NCBI GenBank assembly: GCA_963738545.1
Contig: CAVTXA010000009.1
Span: 682,001-746,000, forward strand
DNA from: Bog-756 sp963738545
Lineage (GTDB): Bacteria; Actinomycetota; Acidimicrobiia; Acidimicrobiales; RAAP-2
DNA: 64,000 nucleotides
Reading direction: 5' to 3'
Shown: positions 40,240 to 49,683 of the stretch, in pieces
Numbering within the stretch: position 1 is the first letter of the stretch
Layout: each line of letters starts with the position of its first letter
Position numbers and translations under genes: made by a program
Notes under the pieces: model-generated
What the model was told of the DNA's origin: nothing
Databases searched by the model: none
What the model saw: only the letters and a program-made list of their open reading frames with translations

Positions 40240-42280
40240 CTACCGCTCGGCAGGTCCACTCGGGGCCATGGGTGTGTGCAGTCGCTCGAAGACCGATGCA
40301 CCCACTTCGGCCGGTAACCACGATACGCCGAGCAGCTCCTCTTTCGATACCTTTCGCAGCTCGGCCAGGCCACCGAACTGCTCGATGAGGCGTTCACGGC
40401 GCTTCGGGCCCAACCCGACGACGCCGTCCAGGGCTCCAAGGGTCATCCGCTTGCCGCGGAGGGTCCGGTGGTAGGAGATGGCGAACCGGTGCGCCTCGTC
40501 CCGGAGCCGCTGGAGCAGGTACAGCCCTTCGGACTGTCGGGAGAGGCGATAGGGATCGGAGCGTCCCGGGCGGTAGACCTCCTCGAAGCTCTTGGCCAGC
40601 GAGGCGATGGGGATGCGTTCGGTGAGCCCCAGGCGCTCCAGGACCCGTACGCCCACGTTGAGCTGACCCAGGCCACCGTCGAGCAGGAGGAGCTGGGGCG
40701 GATAGGCGAAACGACGCCTGGGGGTGGCGGAGGTTCCCCCTTCCGGACCGCTCCCGTTCGTCCCCATCCCCTCGCGCTCTGCCGCCGGGGATCCGGTCGA
40801 CGACCCGATGTCGGCCACCACATGGCCATCGGCCAACTGGTCGGTCGTCGGCCAACTGTCGGTCGTCGGCCAACTGTCGGTCGTCGGCCAACTGTCGGTC
40901 GTCGGCCAGCAGGGAGGTGAGGCGTCGGGTGAGCACCTCTTCCATGGCTGCGTAGTCATCGTTGCCGGCCACAGTGGCCACGCGGAAGTGCCGGTAGTCA
41001 CTCTTCTTCGGCAGCCCGTCCTCGAAGACCACCATGGAGCCCACGTAGTCGGTCCCCTGGAGGTGGCTCATGTCGTAGCACTCGATGCGGAGTGGGGCTT
41101 CGGGGAGACCGAGCTCCGCCTGGAGCGATTCGAGGGCCCGGGCCCGGCTGTTGTGGTCGGAGGTCCGCTGCAGCCGGTGCCGGTTGAAGGACTCCTTGGC
41201 GTTCTGCTCCACCGTCTGGAGGAGCTCGCGCTTGGTGCCGCGGAGGGGCACCCGCAAGGCGACCGGCCCGGGCCTCCGTTCGGCGAGATAGGCCCCGACG
41301 GCGTCGGGGTCCTCGGGCATGGTCGGAACGAGCACCTGGCGCGGGATCCCCGAGGCAGGATCGGCGTAGACGTCGACCAGCACCCGCTCCATGAGCTGCC
41401 CGGGGGTCAGCTCCTCCACCTTGTCGACGAACAGGGCCAGCCGCCCCACGACCTTGCCCGACCGGACGTGGAACACCTGCACGGCCGCCTCGAGCTCGTC
41501 ACCGGCCACCCCGAACACGTCGAGGTCCTCCCGGCTGGCCAGCTCCATCTGACGAACGGCGTCGGCGGCCCGGACCGCCTCGAGCTTGTCCCGGAGCACC
41601 GAGGCCCGCTCGAACTCCAGGGCCTGGGCTGCCTCCTGCATCGCCAATTCGATCCCCCGCTCGAGGGAGCGGGTGTCGCCGCTGAGGAACGACACGAGGT
41701 CCTCGACCAGGCGGTCGTACTCCTCGTGGGTGACCTCGCCCACGCACGGGCCCGAGCACCGTTCGATGTGGAAGAGCAGGCACGGTCGGCCCAGGCGTTC
41801 GTGCCGACGGAACTTGGTGTCCGAGCAGGTGCGCACGGGGAACGAGCGCAACAGCAGGTCGAGAGTGCCCCGGATGGCCCCCACGTTGGGGTAGGGACCG
41901 AAGTAGCGGACGCCACTGCGCTTCCGTCCCCGCACCACGGCCGGGCGGGGCCATTCCTCGTTGACGGTCAGAGCCAACCAGGGATAGCTCTTGTCGTCCT
42001 TCAAGCGGACGTTGTAGCGGGGCTGGAACTCCTTGATCAGGTTGTGCTCGAGGAGGAGGGCCTCGGACTCGGAGTCCACCACCATCCACTCCACGTGGTC
42101 GGCCTGGCTGACCATCTGGGCCGTCCGGGCCGCCAGCCCGGCCGGATCCTGGAAGTACGAGTTCAGCCGCTGACGGAGGGACTTGGCCTTGCCCACGTAG
42201 ATCACCCGCCCGTCCCGGTCGAGGAACTGGTAGGAGCCGGGGGCATCGGGAATAGATCCGGGGAGCGGTCGTGTCACCAC
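40240..42280 (-). pseudogene. uvrC: uvrC, excinuclease subunit C, with a one-base frameshift in a tandem repeat
   Basis: Two frames together encode a full UvrC. The first (42280 to about 40850) carries the GIY-YIG start PGSYQFLDRDGRVIYVGKAKSLRQRL, the Cys-rich RPCLLFHIERCSGPCVG, and the UVR motif ALEFERASVLRDKLEAV. The second (about 40840 to 40240) carries the RNase H-like AYPPQLLLLDGGLGQLNVG and the HhH tail. They join if one C is removed from repeat copy 40831-40849, restoring about 679 residues with LADDRQLADGHVVADIG across the join. As written, translation ends in the wrong frame after the repeat and the endonuclease half is lost. GTG 42280 has CACACT six nt upstream. UvrC makes both incisions in nucleotide excision repair. 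Confidence 0.88.
40831..40903. repeat. 18-bp direct tandem repeat within uvrC (three exact copies and one 19-bp copy)
   Basis: GGCCAACTGTCGGTCGTC occurs at 40850-40867, 40868-40885 and 40886-40903; 40831-40849 has one extra G (GGCCAACTGGTCGGTCGTC), and a partial copy follows at 40904. It encodes repeated LADDRQ in the linker between the UvrC halves. Confidence 0.93.
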
Positions 42281-42286
42281 GTCACC

Positions 42287-42292
42287 AGTGTG
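42287..42292 (-). promoter_or_regulatory. -10-like hexamer CACACT before uvrC
   Basis: CACACT, GGTGAC, then GTG 42280 on the minus strand. It keeps the N6 spacing but has C for T at position one. Confidence 0.35.
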
Positions 42293-42342
42293 CCGTGTCC
42301 GGCACGGAACCGACGCACCGCACCGAGTGGCGCCCGAGGGCA

Positions 42343-42348
42343 TACAAT
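42343..42348 (+). promoter_or_regulatory. -10 hexamer TACAAT of nadA
   Basis: TACAAT followed by a predicted start near 42355 and a leader of about 118 nt. No consensus -35 is visible. Confidence 0.55.
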
Positions 42349-42354
42349 GGTGGG

Positions 42355-42472
42355 ACGCCGGCCTGGTTTCCGGCGACATCTACCGCTCCGGGGCCGACAT
42401 CCCCGCGGACGGGCGACCAGGCTGTCCCCGCCGGCCATGACCGGAGCGCCTCCACAGGGGGTCATACCCAGA
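42355..42472 (+). promoter_or_regulatory. structured nadA leader, candidate cis-regulatory RNA
   Basis: CGCCGG (42356-42361) pairs with CCGGCG (42370-42375) to give a hairpin with 8-nt loop. CGCTCCGG (42384-42391) pairs perfectly with CCGGAGCG (42441-42448), enclosing a 49-nt GC-rich domain. CCTGG (42362-42366) could also pair with CCAGG (42417-42421), linking the loop to that domain. AGGGGG follows near 42457 as a possible Shine-Dalgarno. It matches no riboswitch I can name. Confidence 0.4.
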
Positions 42473-43588
42473 ATGCTCCGGCTACAGACGGCACTTCCCG
42501 ACCGCTATACGACGGCGGATCCCGACCAGCTCGCCGCGTGGATCGCCCAGGCCAAGGCGACGCTCGGTCCCCGGGTGTTCGTGCTCGGCCACCACTACCA
42601 ACGCGACGAGGTGATGGCGTGGGCCGACGCCCGGGGCGACTCCTTCGGCCTGTCCCGGATCGCCGCCGGCCAGACCGAGGCCGAGTTCGTGGTGTTCTGC
42701 GGTGTCCACTTCATGGCCGAGTCGGCGGACATCCTGACCGGGTCCCACCAGCAGGTGATCCTCCCCGACCTCAACGCGGGCTGCTCGATGGCGGACATGG
42801 CCGACATCGACTCGGTGGAGGAGGCCTGGGAGGCCCTGGCCGCCGTGACCGACATCGACCGAGTGGTGCCGGTGACCTACATGAACTCCTCGGCGGCGCT
42901 CAAGGCCTTCGTGGGCCGTCAGGGGGGCGTGGTGTGCACGTCGTCCAACGCCCGCGCCGTGCTGACCTGGGCCCTCGGTCGGGACGAGCAGGGCCGCACC
43001 CGTGGCGATCAGGTCCTGTTCTTCCCCGACCAGCACCTCGGCCGCAACACCGGGTTCGAACTGGGCTACGGCGCTCTGGACATGGCCGTGTGGAACCCCC
43101 GGCTGGAGCAGGGCGGCCTGGACGATCTGACCCTCAAGTCATCCACCCTGCTGCTCTGGAAGGGTCACTGCTCGGTGCACCAGCGGTTCCGGCCCGCCCA
43201 CGTCGAGGCCTTCCGGGCCGAGTACCCCGACGGGATCGTCGTCGTCCATCCGGAGTGCGCCCACGACGTGGTGGAGGTGGCCGACCAGGTCGGTTCGACC
43301 GACTTCATCATCCGGGCCGTGGAGGAGGCGCCGGCCGGGTCGGTGATCGGCGTCGGGACCGAGATCCACCTGGTCAAGCGCCTCGACGACGAGACGCCGG
43401 ACAAGACCGTGGTCTCGCTCGATCCCCTGGTGTGCCCCTGTTCGACCATGTTCCGCGTCGACGCCGCCCATCTGGCCTGGGTGCTCGAGGGGCTGGTCGA
43501 GGGCGAGGTGCGCAACCGCATCACCGTGGACGAGGAGACGGCGTCGTGGGCCCGGGTCGCCCTCGAGCGGATGCTGGCCACGACCTGA
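42473..43588 (+). CDS. nadA: quinolinate synthase NadA
   Basis: 371 residues. VLGHHYQRDEVM, FCGVHFMAESADIL and the three probable [4Fe-4S] Cys regions NAGCSMAD, VHPECAHDVVE and PLVCPCSTMFR are present, with YMNSSAALKA and TSSNA for substrate binding. It condenses iminoaspartate with DHAP to quinolinate in de novo NAD synthesis. nadB and nadC are not adjacent, so it is a lone nad gene between uvrC and uvrA with a long leader. ATG 42473 is used. Confidence 0.97.
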   Translation: MLRLQTALPDRYTTADPDQLAAWIAQAKATLGPRVFVLGHHYQRDEVMAWADARGDSFGLSRIAAGQTEAEFVVFCGVHFMAESADILTGSHQQVILPDLNAGCSMADMADIDSVEEAWEALAAVTDIDRVVPVTYMNSSAALKAFVGRQGGVVCTSSNARAVLTWALGRDEQGRTRGDQVLFFPDQHLGRNTGFELGYGALDMAVWNPRLEQGGLDDLTLKSSTLLLWKGHCSVHQRFRPAHVEAFRAEYPDGIVVVHPECAHDVVEVADQVGSTDFIIRAVEEAPAGSVIGVGTEIHLVKRLDDETPDKTVVSLDPLVCPCSTMFRVDAAHLAWVLEGLVEGEVRNRITVDEETASWARVALERMLATT

Positions 43589-43667
43589 GCCGCTCCGAAC
43601 TGAGCCGTCGGGTTCGGCCGATCCGGGGTGCCCGGGCGCGCCAGACCGCCTGCATCCCGACCGAGGG

Positions 43668-46600
43668 TCAGCGGGAGGCGGCCACCTTGGCCCTCGCCGG
43701 GACCTTGACCGAGGCGGAACGCTTCTTGGCCGCCGATGATCGGGAGGCGGCCTCTGGCTCCGCCGCCGACGTCGTGGCCCGGGCCTTGGTCTTCCGCTTG
43801 GCCCCGGACCGCGTTCCCGGGGGCTTCGGTGGCGACGAGGGCACTCCGGTGGCCTTGGCCCGGGTGATCCCGAGGAGCGGGGCCAGTACCTCCCCGGTGT
43901 AGCTCCCCGCCGCTGCGGCCACGTCCTCGGGGGTGCCCACGGCCACGATCGAACCCCCTCGGTCCCCTCCTTCGGGACCCAGGTCGATGACCCAGTCGGC
44001 GCTCTTGATGACATCGAGGTTGTGCTCGATGACGATGACCGTGTTGCCCTGGTCGACCAGGCGGCTCAGGACATCGAGGAGCTTGCGGACGTCGTCGAAG
44101 TGGAGGCCGGTGGTGGGCTCGTCGAGGACGTAGAGGGTGTGGCCGGTGGACCGCCGACTCAGCTCGGAGGCCAACTTGACCCGCTGGGCCTCGCCCCCCG
44201 ACAGGGTGGGGGCGGGCTGGCCGAGGCGGATGTAGCCCAGGCCCACGTCCACCAGGGTCTGGAGGTGCCGGGCGATGGGAGGCTGGTGGGCGAAGAAGCC
44301 CAGGGCCTCCTCGCAGGACAGGTCGAGGACGTCGGCGATGGTCTTGCCCCGGAAGGTGACCTCCAGGGTGTCCCGGTTGTACCGGGCTCCGTGGCACACC
44401 TCACAGGGCACGTAGATGTCCGGGAGGAAGTGCATCTCGATGCGGATGGTGCCGTCACCCGCACAGGCCTCACACCGCCCGCCCTTCACGTTGAAGGAGA
44501 ACCGCCCCGGTTGGTAGCCGCGGACCTTGGCCTCCTGGGTCTGGCTGAACAGCTTGCGGATGTGGTCGAAGACCCCGGTGTAGGTGGCGGGGTTGGATCG
44601 GGGGGTCCGCCCGATGGGGGCCTGGTCCACCTCCACCACCTTGTCCACATGGGAGACGCCGGTGATGGTCCGGTGGCGGCCGGGAAGGGTCTTGGCCCGG
44701 TGGACCTGCTTGGCCAGGGACCGGAGCAGGATGTCGTTGACCAGGGTCGACTTGCCCGAACCGGACACGCCGGTGACGGCCACCAACCGGCCCAGAGGGA
44801 ACTCGGCGTCCACGTCGTGCAGGTTGTGCTCACGGGCCCCGACCACGGTCAGGGACTCGCCGCTCCCCGGTCGGCGGACCGCCGGCACCGGAATGGACTT
44901 GAGCCCGGAGATGTACTGGCCGGTGAGGGAGTCGGGATTCGACTCGAGGCCCCCCGGTCCGGTCACCGGCCCGGAGTGGACGATCCGACCCCCGTGCTCC
45001 CCGGCCCCCGGCCCCACGTCCACCACGTGGTCGGCCACCCGGATGGTCTCCTCGTCGTGTTCCACCACGATCACGGTGTTGCCCAGGTCCCGGAGGCGCT
45101 TGAGCGTGCCGATGAGACGCTGGTTGTCCCGCTGGTGCAGCCCGATGGACGGCTCGTCGAGCACGTAGAGCACCCCGACCAGGCCACTGCCGATCTGGCT
45201 GGCCAGGCGGATCCGCTGGGCCTCGCCACCCGACAACGTGGTGGCCGACCGGGCCAGGGTCAGGTAGTCAAGACCCACGTCCAAGAGGAACTGCATGCGC
45301 TCACGCACCTCCCGGAAGACCCGGTCGGCGATGAGGTGGTCCCGGTCGGAGAGGTCGAGGTCGGCCACCACGTCCACGGCCTTGCCGATGGAGAGCGAGC
45401 ACAGCTCGAAGATGTTGTGTCCACCCACGGTCACGGCCAGCGATTCGGGCTTCAGCCTGGCTCCCCCGCACGTCGGGCAGGGCACCTCCCGGAGGAAGTT
45501 CTCCAGGTTGTCCCGCAGGAAATCGGAGTCGGCCTCGGTGTGCCGGCGCTCCAGCCACGGCACGATCCCCTCGTAGGCGGTGTGGAACGACCGCTGCCGG
45601 CCGTAGCGGTTGCGGTACTTGAGGTGGACCTGCTTGCCCCCGGCCCCGTAGAGGACCAGCTTCTGATCGGACTTCTTCAGCTTCTCCCACGGGTCGTCGA
45701 GGGAGAACCCGCCCAGCTCGGCCACAGCGGCCACCACCCGGGTGAAGTACTCGCTGCGGGCGCCGGACCACGGGGCCAGGGCGCCCTCGGCCAGGGACTT
45801 GGTCGGATCGGGGACCACCAGCTCCGGATCGACCTCGAACCGGGTCCCGAGGCCGGTGCACGCCGGGCAGGCCCCGTAGGGCGAGTTGAAGGAGAAGTTG
45901 CGGGGGGCCGGGTCCTCGAAGCTCAGCCCGTCGTAGGTGCAGGCCAGATGCTGGCTGAAGGTGATGGCCTCCTCCTCGGTGCCGTCGGCGTCGACCACGA
46001 CGATCTCGGCCACCCCCTCGGCCAGGGAGAGGGCCGTCTCGAGGGACTCGGTCAGCCGGCGCCGGATGTCGTCGCGCCGCACCAGGCGGTCCACCACCAC
46101 CTCGATGGTGTGCTGCTCGTAGCGGGCCAGGTCCAGTTGGTCGCGGTCGGCCAGCTCGACCATGTCCCCGTCCACCCGGGCCCGGGCGAACCCCTGCTTG
46201 GCCAGGTCGTCGAGGAGGGCTCCGTACTCCCCCTTGCGGCCCCGGACCACCGGGGCGAGGACCATGAAGCGGGTGCCCTCGTCCATGGCCAGGATCCGGT
46301 CCACGATCTGCTGGGGGCTCTGGCGGACCACCGGTCGGCCGCACTTCGGGCAGTGGGGCTTGCCGATCCGGGCATACAGCAGCCGGAGGTAGTCGTAGAC
46401 CTCGGTGACGGTGCCCACGGTGGAGCGCGGATTCCGAGACGACGACTTCTGGTCGATGGAGATGGCCGGGGACAGGCCCTCGATGAAGTCGACGTCGGGC
46501 TTGTCCATCTGGCCGAGGAACTGGCGGGCGTAGGCCGAGAGCGACTCCACGTAGCGGCGCTGACCCTCGGCGTAGATGGTGTCGAAGGCCAGGGACGACT

Positions 46601-46712
46601 TGCCCGACCCGGAGAGCCCGGTGAACACCACCAGCCGGTCCCGGGGAAGGTCCAAGGAGACGTCTTGGAGGTTGTGCTCGCGCGCACCACGGACCACGAG
46701 ACGATCTGCCAT
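43668..46712 (-). CDS. uvrA: excinuclease ABC subunit A
   Basis: 1,014 residues. Two ABC cassettes: FTGLSGSGKSSLAFDT near residue 30 and VTGVSGSGKSTLVNDI near 640, each with an LSGGEAQR signature. Zinc modules include CPKCGRPV, CPTCGGARL and CEACAGDG...CEVCHG. The chain ends in a Lys/Ala/Ser-rich tail of about 60 residues, longer than usual. It recognises DNA damage with UvrB. TATCCT sits six nt before ATG 46712, a clear leaderless promoter, so the convergent nadA side shares only a 79-bp gap. Confidence 0.98.
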   Translation of the reverse strand: MADRLVVRGAREHNLQDVSLDLPRDRLVVFTGLSGSGKSSLAFDTIYAEGQRRYVESLSAYARQFLGQMDKPDVDFIEGLSPAISIDQKSSSRNPRSTVGTVTEVYDYLRLLYARIGKPHCPKCGRPVVRQSPQQIVDRILAMDEGTRFMVLAPVVRGRKGEYGALLDDLAKQGFARARVDGDMVELADRDQLDLARYEQHTIEVVVDRLVRRDDIRRRLTESLETALSLAEGVAEIVVVDADGTEEEAITFSQHLACTYDGLSFEDPAPRNFSFNSPYGACPACTGLGTRFEVDPELVVPDPTKSLAEGALAPWSGARSEYFTRVVAAVAELGGFSLDDPWEKLKKSDQKLVLYGAGGKQVHLKYRNRYGRQRSFHTAYEGIVPWLERRHTEADSDFLRDNLENFLREVPCPTCGGARLKPESLAVTVGGHNIFELCSLSIGKAVDVVADLDLSDRDHLIADRVFREVRERMQFLLDVGLDYLTLARSATTLSGGEAQRIRLASQIGSGLVGVLYVLDEPSIGLHQRDNQRLIGTLKRLRDLGNTVIVVEHDEETIRVADHVVDVGPGAGEHGGRIVHSGPVTGPGGLESNPDSLTGQYISGLKSIPVPAVRRPGSGESLTVVGAREHNLHDVDAEFPLGRLVAVTGVSGSGKSTLVNDILLRSLAKQVHRAKTLPGRHRTITGVSHVDKVVEVDQAPIGRTPRSNPATYTGVFDHIRKLFSQTQEAKVRGYQPGRFSFNVKGGRCEACAGDGTIRIEMHFLPDIYVPCEVCHGARYNRDTLEVTFRGKTIADVLDLSCEEALGFFAHQPPIARHLQTLVDVGLGYIRLGQPAPTLSGGEAQRVKLASELSRRSTGHTLYVLDEPTTGLHFDDVRKLLDVLSRLVDQGNTVIVIEHNLDVIKSADWVIDLGPEGGDRGGSIVAVGTPEDVAAAAGSYTGEVLAPLLGITRAKATGVPSSPPKPPGTRSGAKRKTKARATTSAAEPEAASRSSAAKKRSASVKVPARAKVAASR

Positions 46713-46718
46713 TGGGTG

Positions 46719-46724
46719 AGGATA
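46719..46724 (-). promoter_or_regulatory. -10 hexamer TATCCT of uvrA, leaderless start
   Basis: TATCCT, CACCCA, ATG 46712 on the minus strand. Confidence 0.65.
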
Positions 46725-46754
46725 CCGGTGTGGGAGGCGGGGTCCGGCGGCCGC

Positions 46755-48892
46755 TCAGGAGCCGGTGCCGGCGTCGACGTCGGCGGTGTCGCCCACCAGG
46801 ACCGGAGTCCCGTCCACCGGGTCCCGGACCAGGAGGGCCCGCAGTTCGGCCACCTCGTCGCGGAGGAGCGCGGCCTCCTCGAAGCGCAGCTCCTCGGCCG
46901 CCTTGGTCATCTCGAGGTCGAGCCGGTGGATCAGGCCGGACAGCTCGTCGGCGTCGGGCCCGAGGGCCTGGGCCATCTCGGCCGCCGCCGCCCGGGGGTC
47001 CACGCCCCCGCGCCCGACCGGCCCCGCGCCCCTGCGCCCCGGCCGCCGGAGCGCTCGTTGGCCCCCGACGTGATGGCCGCTGATCCCCCGCCCTCGCCGC
47101 GGACACGCTCGAGGATGTCGGTCACCGACTTGGTGATGGACTGCGGGTCGATCCCGTGGGCCTCGTTGTAGGCGATCTGTCGGGCCCGCCGCCGCTGGGT
47201 CTCACCGATGGCGTTGCGCATGGAGTCGGTGACCGTGTCGGCGTACATGACCACCCGGCCGTTGACGTTGCGGGCGGCCCGGCCCATGGTCTGGATGAGG
47301 GAGGACGCCGAGCGTAAGAAGCCCTCCTTGTCGGCGTCGAGGATGGCCACCAGGGCCACCTCGGGCAGGTCGAGGCCCTCTCGGAGCAGGTTGATGCCCA
47401 CCAGGACGTCGAAGGTCCCGAGGCGGAGCTCCCGGAGGATCTCGATGCGGGCCATGGTGTCCACGTCCGAGTGGAGGTACTGGACCCGCACACCCTGTTC
47501 GGCGAGGTAGTCGGTCAGGTCCTCGGCCATCTTCTTGGTCAGGGTGGTCACCAGCACGCGGTGGCCTCCGGCCACCGTCTTGTCGATCCGGGCCCGGAGG
47601 TCGTCGATCTGCCCGGTCGTGGGCACGATGTCCACCTCCGGGTCGACCAGGCCGGTGGGCCGGATGACCTGCTCCACGATGGTGGCACTGTGTTCCAGCT
47701 CCCAGGGTCCGGGGGTGGCCGACAGCAGGATGACCTGACCGGTGCGCTCGATGAACTCCTCGAACCGCAGGGGCCGGTTGTCCATGGCCGACGGCAGGCG
47801 GAACCCGTGGTCGACCAGGGTCTCCTTCCGGGACCGGTCCCCGGCGTACTGGCCCCGCAGCTGGGGGACGGCTACGTGGCTCTCGTCCAGCACCACGAGG
47901 AAGTCCTTGGGGAAGAAGTCGAGCAGGGTGAACGGGGCCTCTCCCGGCGCCCGCCCGTCGAGATGGCGGCTGTAGTTCTCCACGCCGCTGCACACGCCCG
48001 TCTCCGCCAGCATCTCGAGGTCGTACTCGGTGCGCATACGGAGGCGCTGGGCCTCGAGCAGCTTGCCGGCCCCGGTCAGCTCGGGCAGTCGTTCCCGGAG
48101 CTCAGCCTCGATACTCTCCACGGCCCGGCGCATCCGCTCGTCCCCGGTGCCGTAGTGGGTGTTGGCGAACACGACCAGCTCCTCGAGCTCGTCGCCGATC
48201 TCGCCGGTCAGGACGTCGAAGGGTCGGATCCGCTCCACGGTGTCGCCGAAGAACTCGATGCGCACGGCCTGGCTCTCATAGGCGGCGTGGATCTCGACGG
48301 TGTCGCCCCGGGCCCGGAACTGGCCTCGGGACAAGGTGGCGTCGTTGCGGGAGTACTGGAGCTCGACGAGCCGCCGGAGCAGGGCCCGCTGATCGTGGAC
48401 CTCACCGGGCCGGAGCGCCACGATCCGCTCCCGGTACTCGTCGGGTGACCCCAGTCCGTAGATGCAGGAGACCGAGGCCACCACGATCGTGTCCGGGCGG
48501 AGCAGCAGCGATGAGGTGCAGGCGTGGCGCAACCGGTCGATCTCGTCGTTGATGGACGAGTCCTTCTCGATGTAGGTGTCCGACGAGGGGACGTACGCCT
48601 CGGGCTGGTAGTAGTCGTAGTAGGAGACGAAGTACTCCACCCGGTTGCGGGGGAAGAACTCCTTCAGCTCGGCGGCCAACTGCGCGGCCAGGGACTTGTT
48701 GGGCTCGATGATCAGCGTCGGCCGCTGGACGGCCTCGATGGTCCAGGCGATGGTGGCGGTCTTGCCCGAACCGGTGATGCCCAGCAGTGTCTGGTACCGG
48801 TCACCCCGACCGAGGCCTTCGACCAGACCGGCGATGGCCTGGGGCTGGTCGCCGGCGGGGCGGAACGGTGAGACCACCTCGAACTCGGGCAC
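46755..48892 (-). pseudogene. uvrB: uvrB, excinuclease subunit B, with a frameshift before the C-terminal UVR domain
   Basis: The main frame carries FRPAGDQPQAI, the Walker A GITGSGKTATIAW, VSYYDYYQPEAYVPSSDTYIEKD (beta-hairpin region), the DEAD-type LDESHV and TMGRAARN, then runs into GAWTPGRRRP and stops at 46931. The UVR domain (HRLDLEMTKAAEELRFEEAALLRDE), needed to bind UvrC, lies in another frame at 46755-47003. One added base, for example in the C5 run at 47005-47009, joins them as GAGGVDPRAAAAEMAQ, about 712 residues. GTG 48892 is chosen because TACGAT lies seven nt upstream. Confidence 0.88.
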
Positions 48893-48899
48893 GGACACG

Positions 48900-48905
48900 A
48901 TCGTA
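48900..48905 (-). promoter_or_regulatory. -10 hexamer TACGAT of uvrB
   Basis: TACGAT, seven bases, then GTG 48892 on the minus strand. Confidence 0.5.
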
Positions 48906-48974
48906 CCGGTCACGTCCCGTCGGGGGTCCGCCCGGGACCGGGTCAGTCAGCGGTCGGGGGCCGCGGAGCGGCGA

Positions 48975-49583
48975 TCACCCACGGTCCTTGAGTGCGACCA
49001 GCTCGGCCCAGACCCGGTCGACCTCGGCCTCGGTGCGGTGGCGGTCACCGGAGTTGTCGACCACCAGGTCCGCCCCCTCCAGCCGGGTCGCACGGTCGGG
49101 TTGGGAGTCGATCCGGGCCCGGGCGTCCTCGGCGGTCATGCCCCGGTGGGTCACCAACCGGTCGAAGGCCACGTCGGTGGGCGTGTCGACCACGATGACC
49201 GCGGCCAGGTCGAGCGTCTCGCGGTGGATGGCCCGCAGCAGGGGGATGTCGAGCACCACGATGTCGTCGGTATCGGCGAACCGGTCGCGCCGGGCGATCA
49301 TCTCGATGCCGATGGCCGGATGGGTGATGGCGTTCAGGTCGGACAGCGCCTCGGGGTGGCCGAAGACCAGGGCGGCGAGCGCGGGACGGTCGATGGCTCC
49401 CTCGGGGTCGACGATCCCGGGACCGAAGCGGTCGATGAGGGGTTGGTAGGCGGGCCCCCCGGGTGCGACCACCTCACGGGCGATGCGATCGGCATCGACC
49501 AGCTGGGCCCCGTGGGCCACCAGGAGGTCGGCCACGGTGGACTTGCCCGCCCCGATGCCGCCAGTGAGACCGACCGCCAGCAC
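48975..49583 (-). CDS. coaE: dephospho-CoA kinase
   Basis: 202 residues from GTG 49583. LTGGIGAGKSTVADLL is the P-loop and VDADRIAREVV the substrate Asp segment; VLDIPLLRA and HRGMTAEDARARI are lid-region landmarks. It phosphorylates dephospho-CoA, the last step of CoA synthesis. TAGAGT lies seven nt before the GTG, so the longer frame to 49931, antisense over the next gene, is rejected. It sits 82 bp upstream of uvrB, the usual actinobacterial pairing. Confidence 0.95.
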   Translation of the reverse strand: MLAVGLTGGIGAGKSTVADLLVAHGAQLVDADRIAREVVAPGGPAYQPLIDRFGPGIVDPEGAIDRPALAALVFGHPEALSDLNAITHPAIGIEMIARRDRFADTDDIVVLDIPLLRAIHRETLDLAAVIVVDTPTDVAFDRLVTHRGMTAEDARARIDSQPDRATRLEGADLVVDNSGDRHRTEAEVDRVWAELVALKDRG

Positions 49584-49590
49584 GGGCCAG

Positions 49591-49596
49591 ACTCTA
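49591..49596 (-). promoter_or_regulatory. -10 hexamer TAGAGT of coaE
   Basis: TAGAGT, CTGGCCC, then GTG 49583 on the minus strand. Confidence 0.55.
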
Positions 49597-49661
49597 TCCT
49601 TCCTTCGGCCCCTCCCCCGTCGAACGTCCGGCGCGCCCCCGTGACCCGAATCGAACCCCGC

Positions 49662-49667
49662 TATCCT
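49662..49667 (+). promoter_or_regulatory. -10 hexamer TATCCT upstream of the AftD-like gene
   Basis: TATCCT ends 16 nt before ATG 49684, giving a short leader of about 10 nt. Confidence 0.45.
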
Positions 49668-49683
49668 GCGGGCCGGCCGACCC

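Noticed and set aside
40831..40903. possible CRISPR-like array
   Set aside because: Units are directly abutting 18-bp coding repeats without spacers.
40724..42472. long plus-strand frame leading into nadA
   Set aside because: It is antisense to uvrC, and NadA homology begins at 42473.
42355..42472. known NAD+ riboswitch
   Set aside because: I could not match the conserved NAD+-I or NAD+-II motif sequences, so only an unnamed structured leader is claimed.
44022..47171. 1,049-residue plus-strand open frame antisense to uvrA
   Set aside because: It mirrors codon periodicity of uvrA in GC-rich DNA and shows no protein motif.
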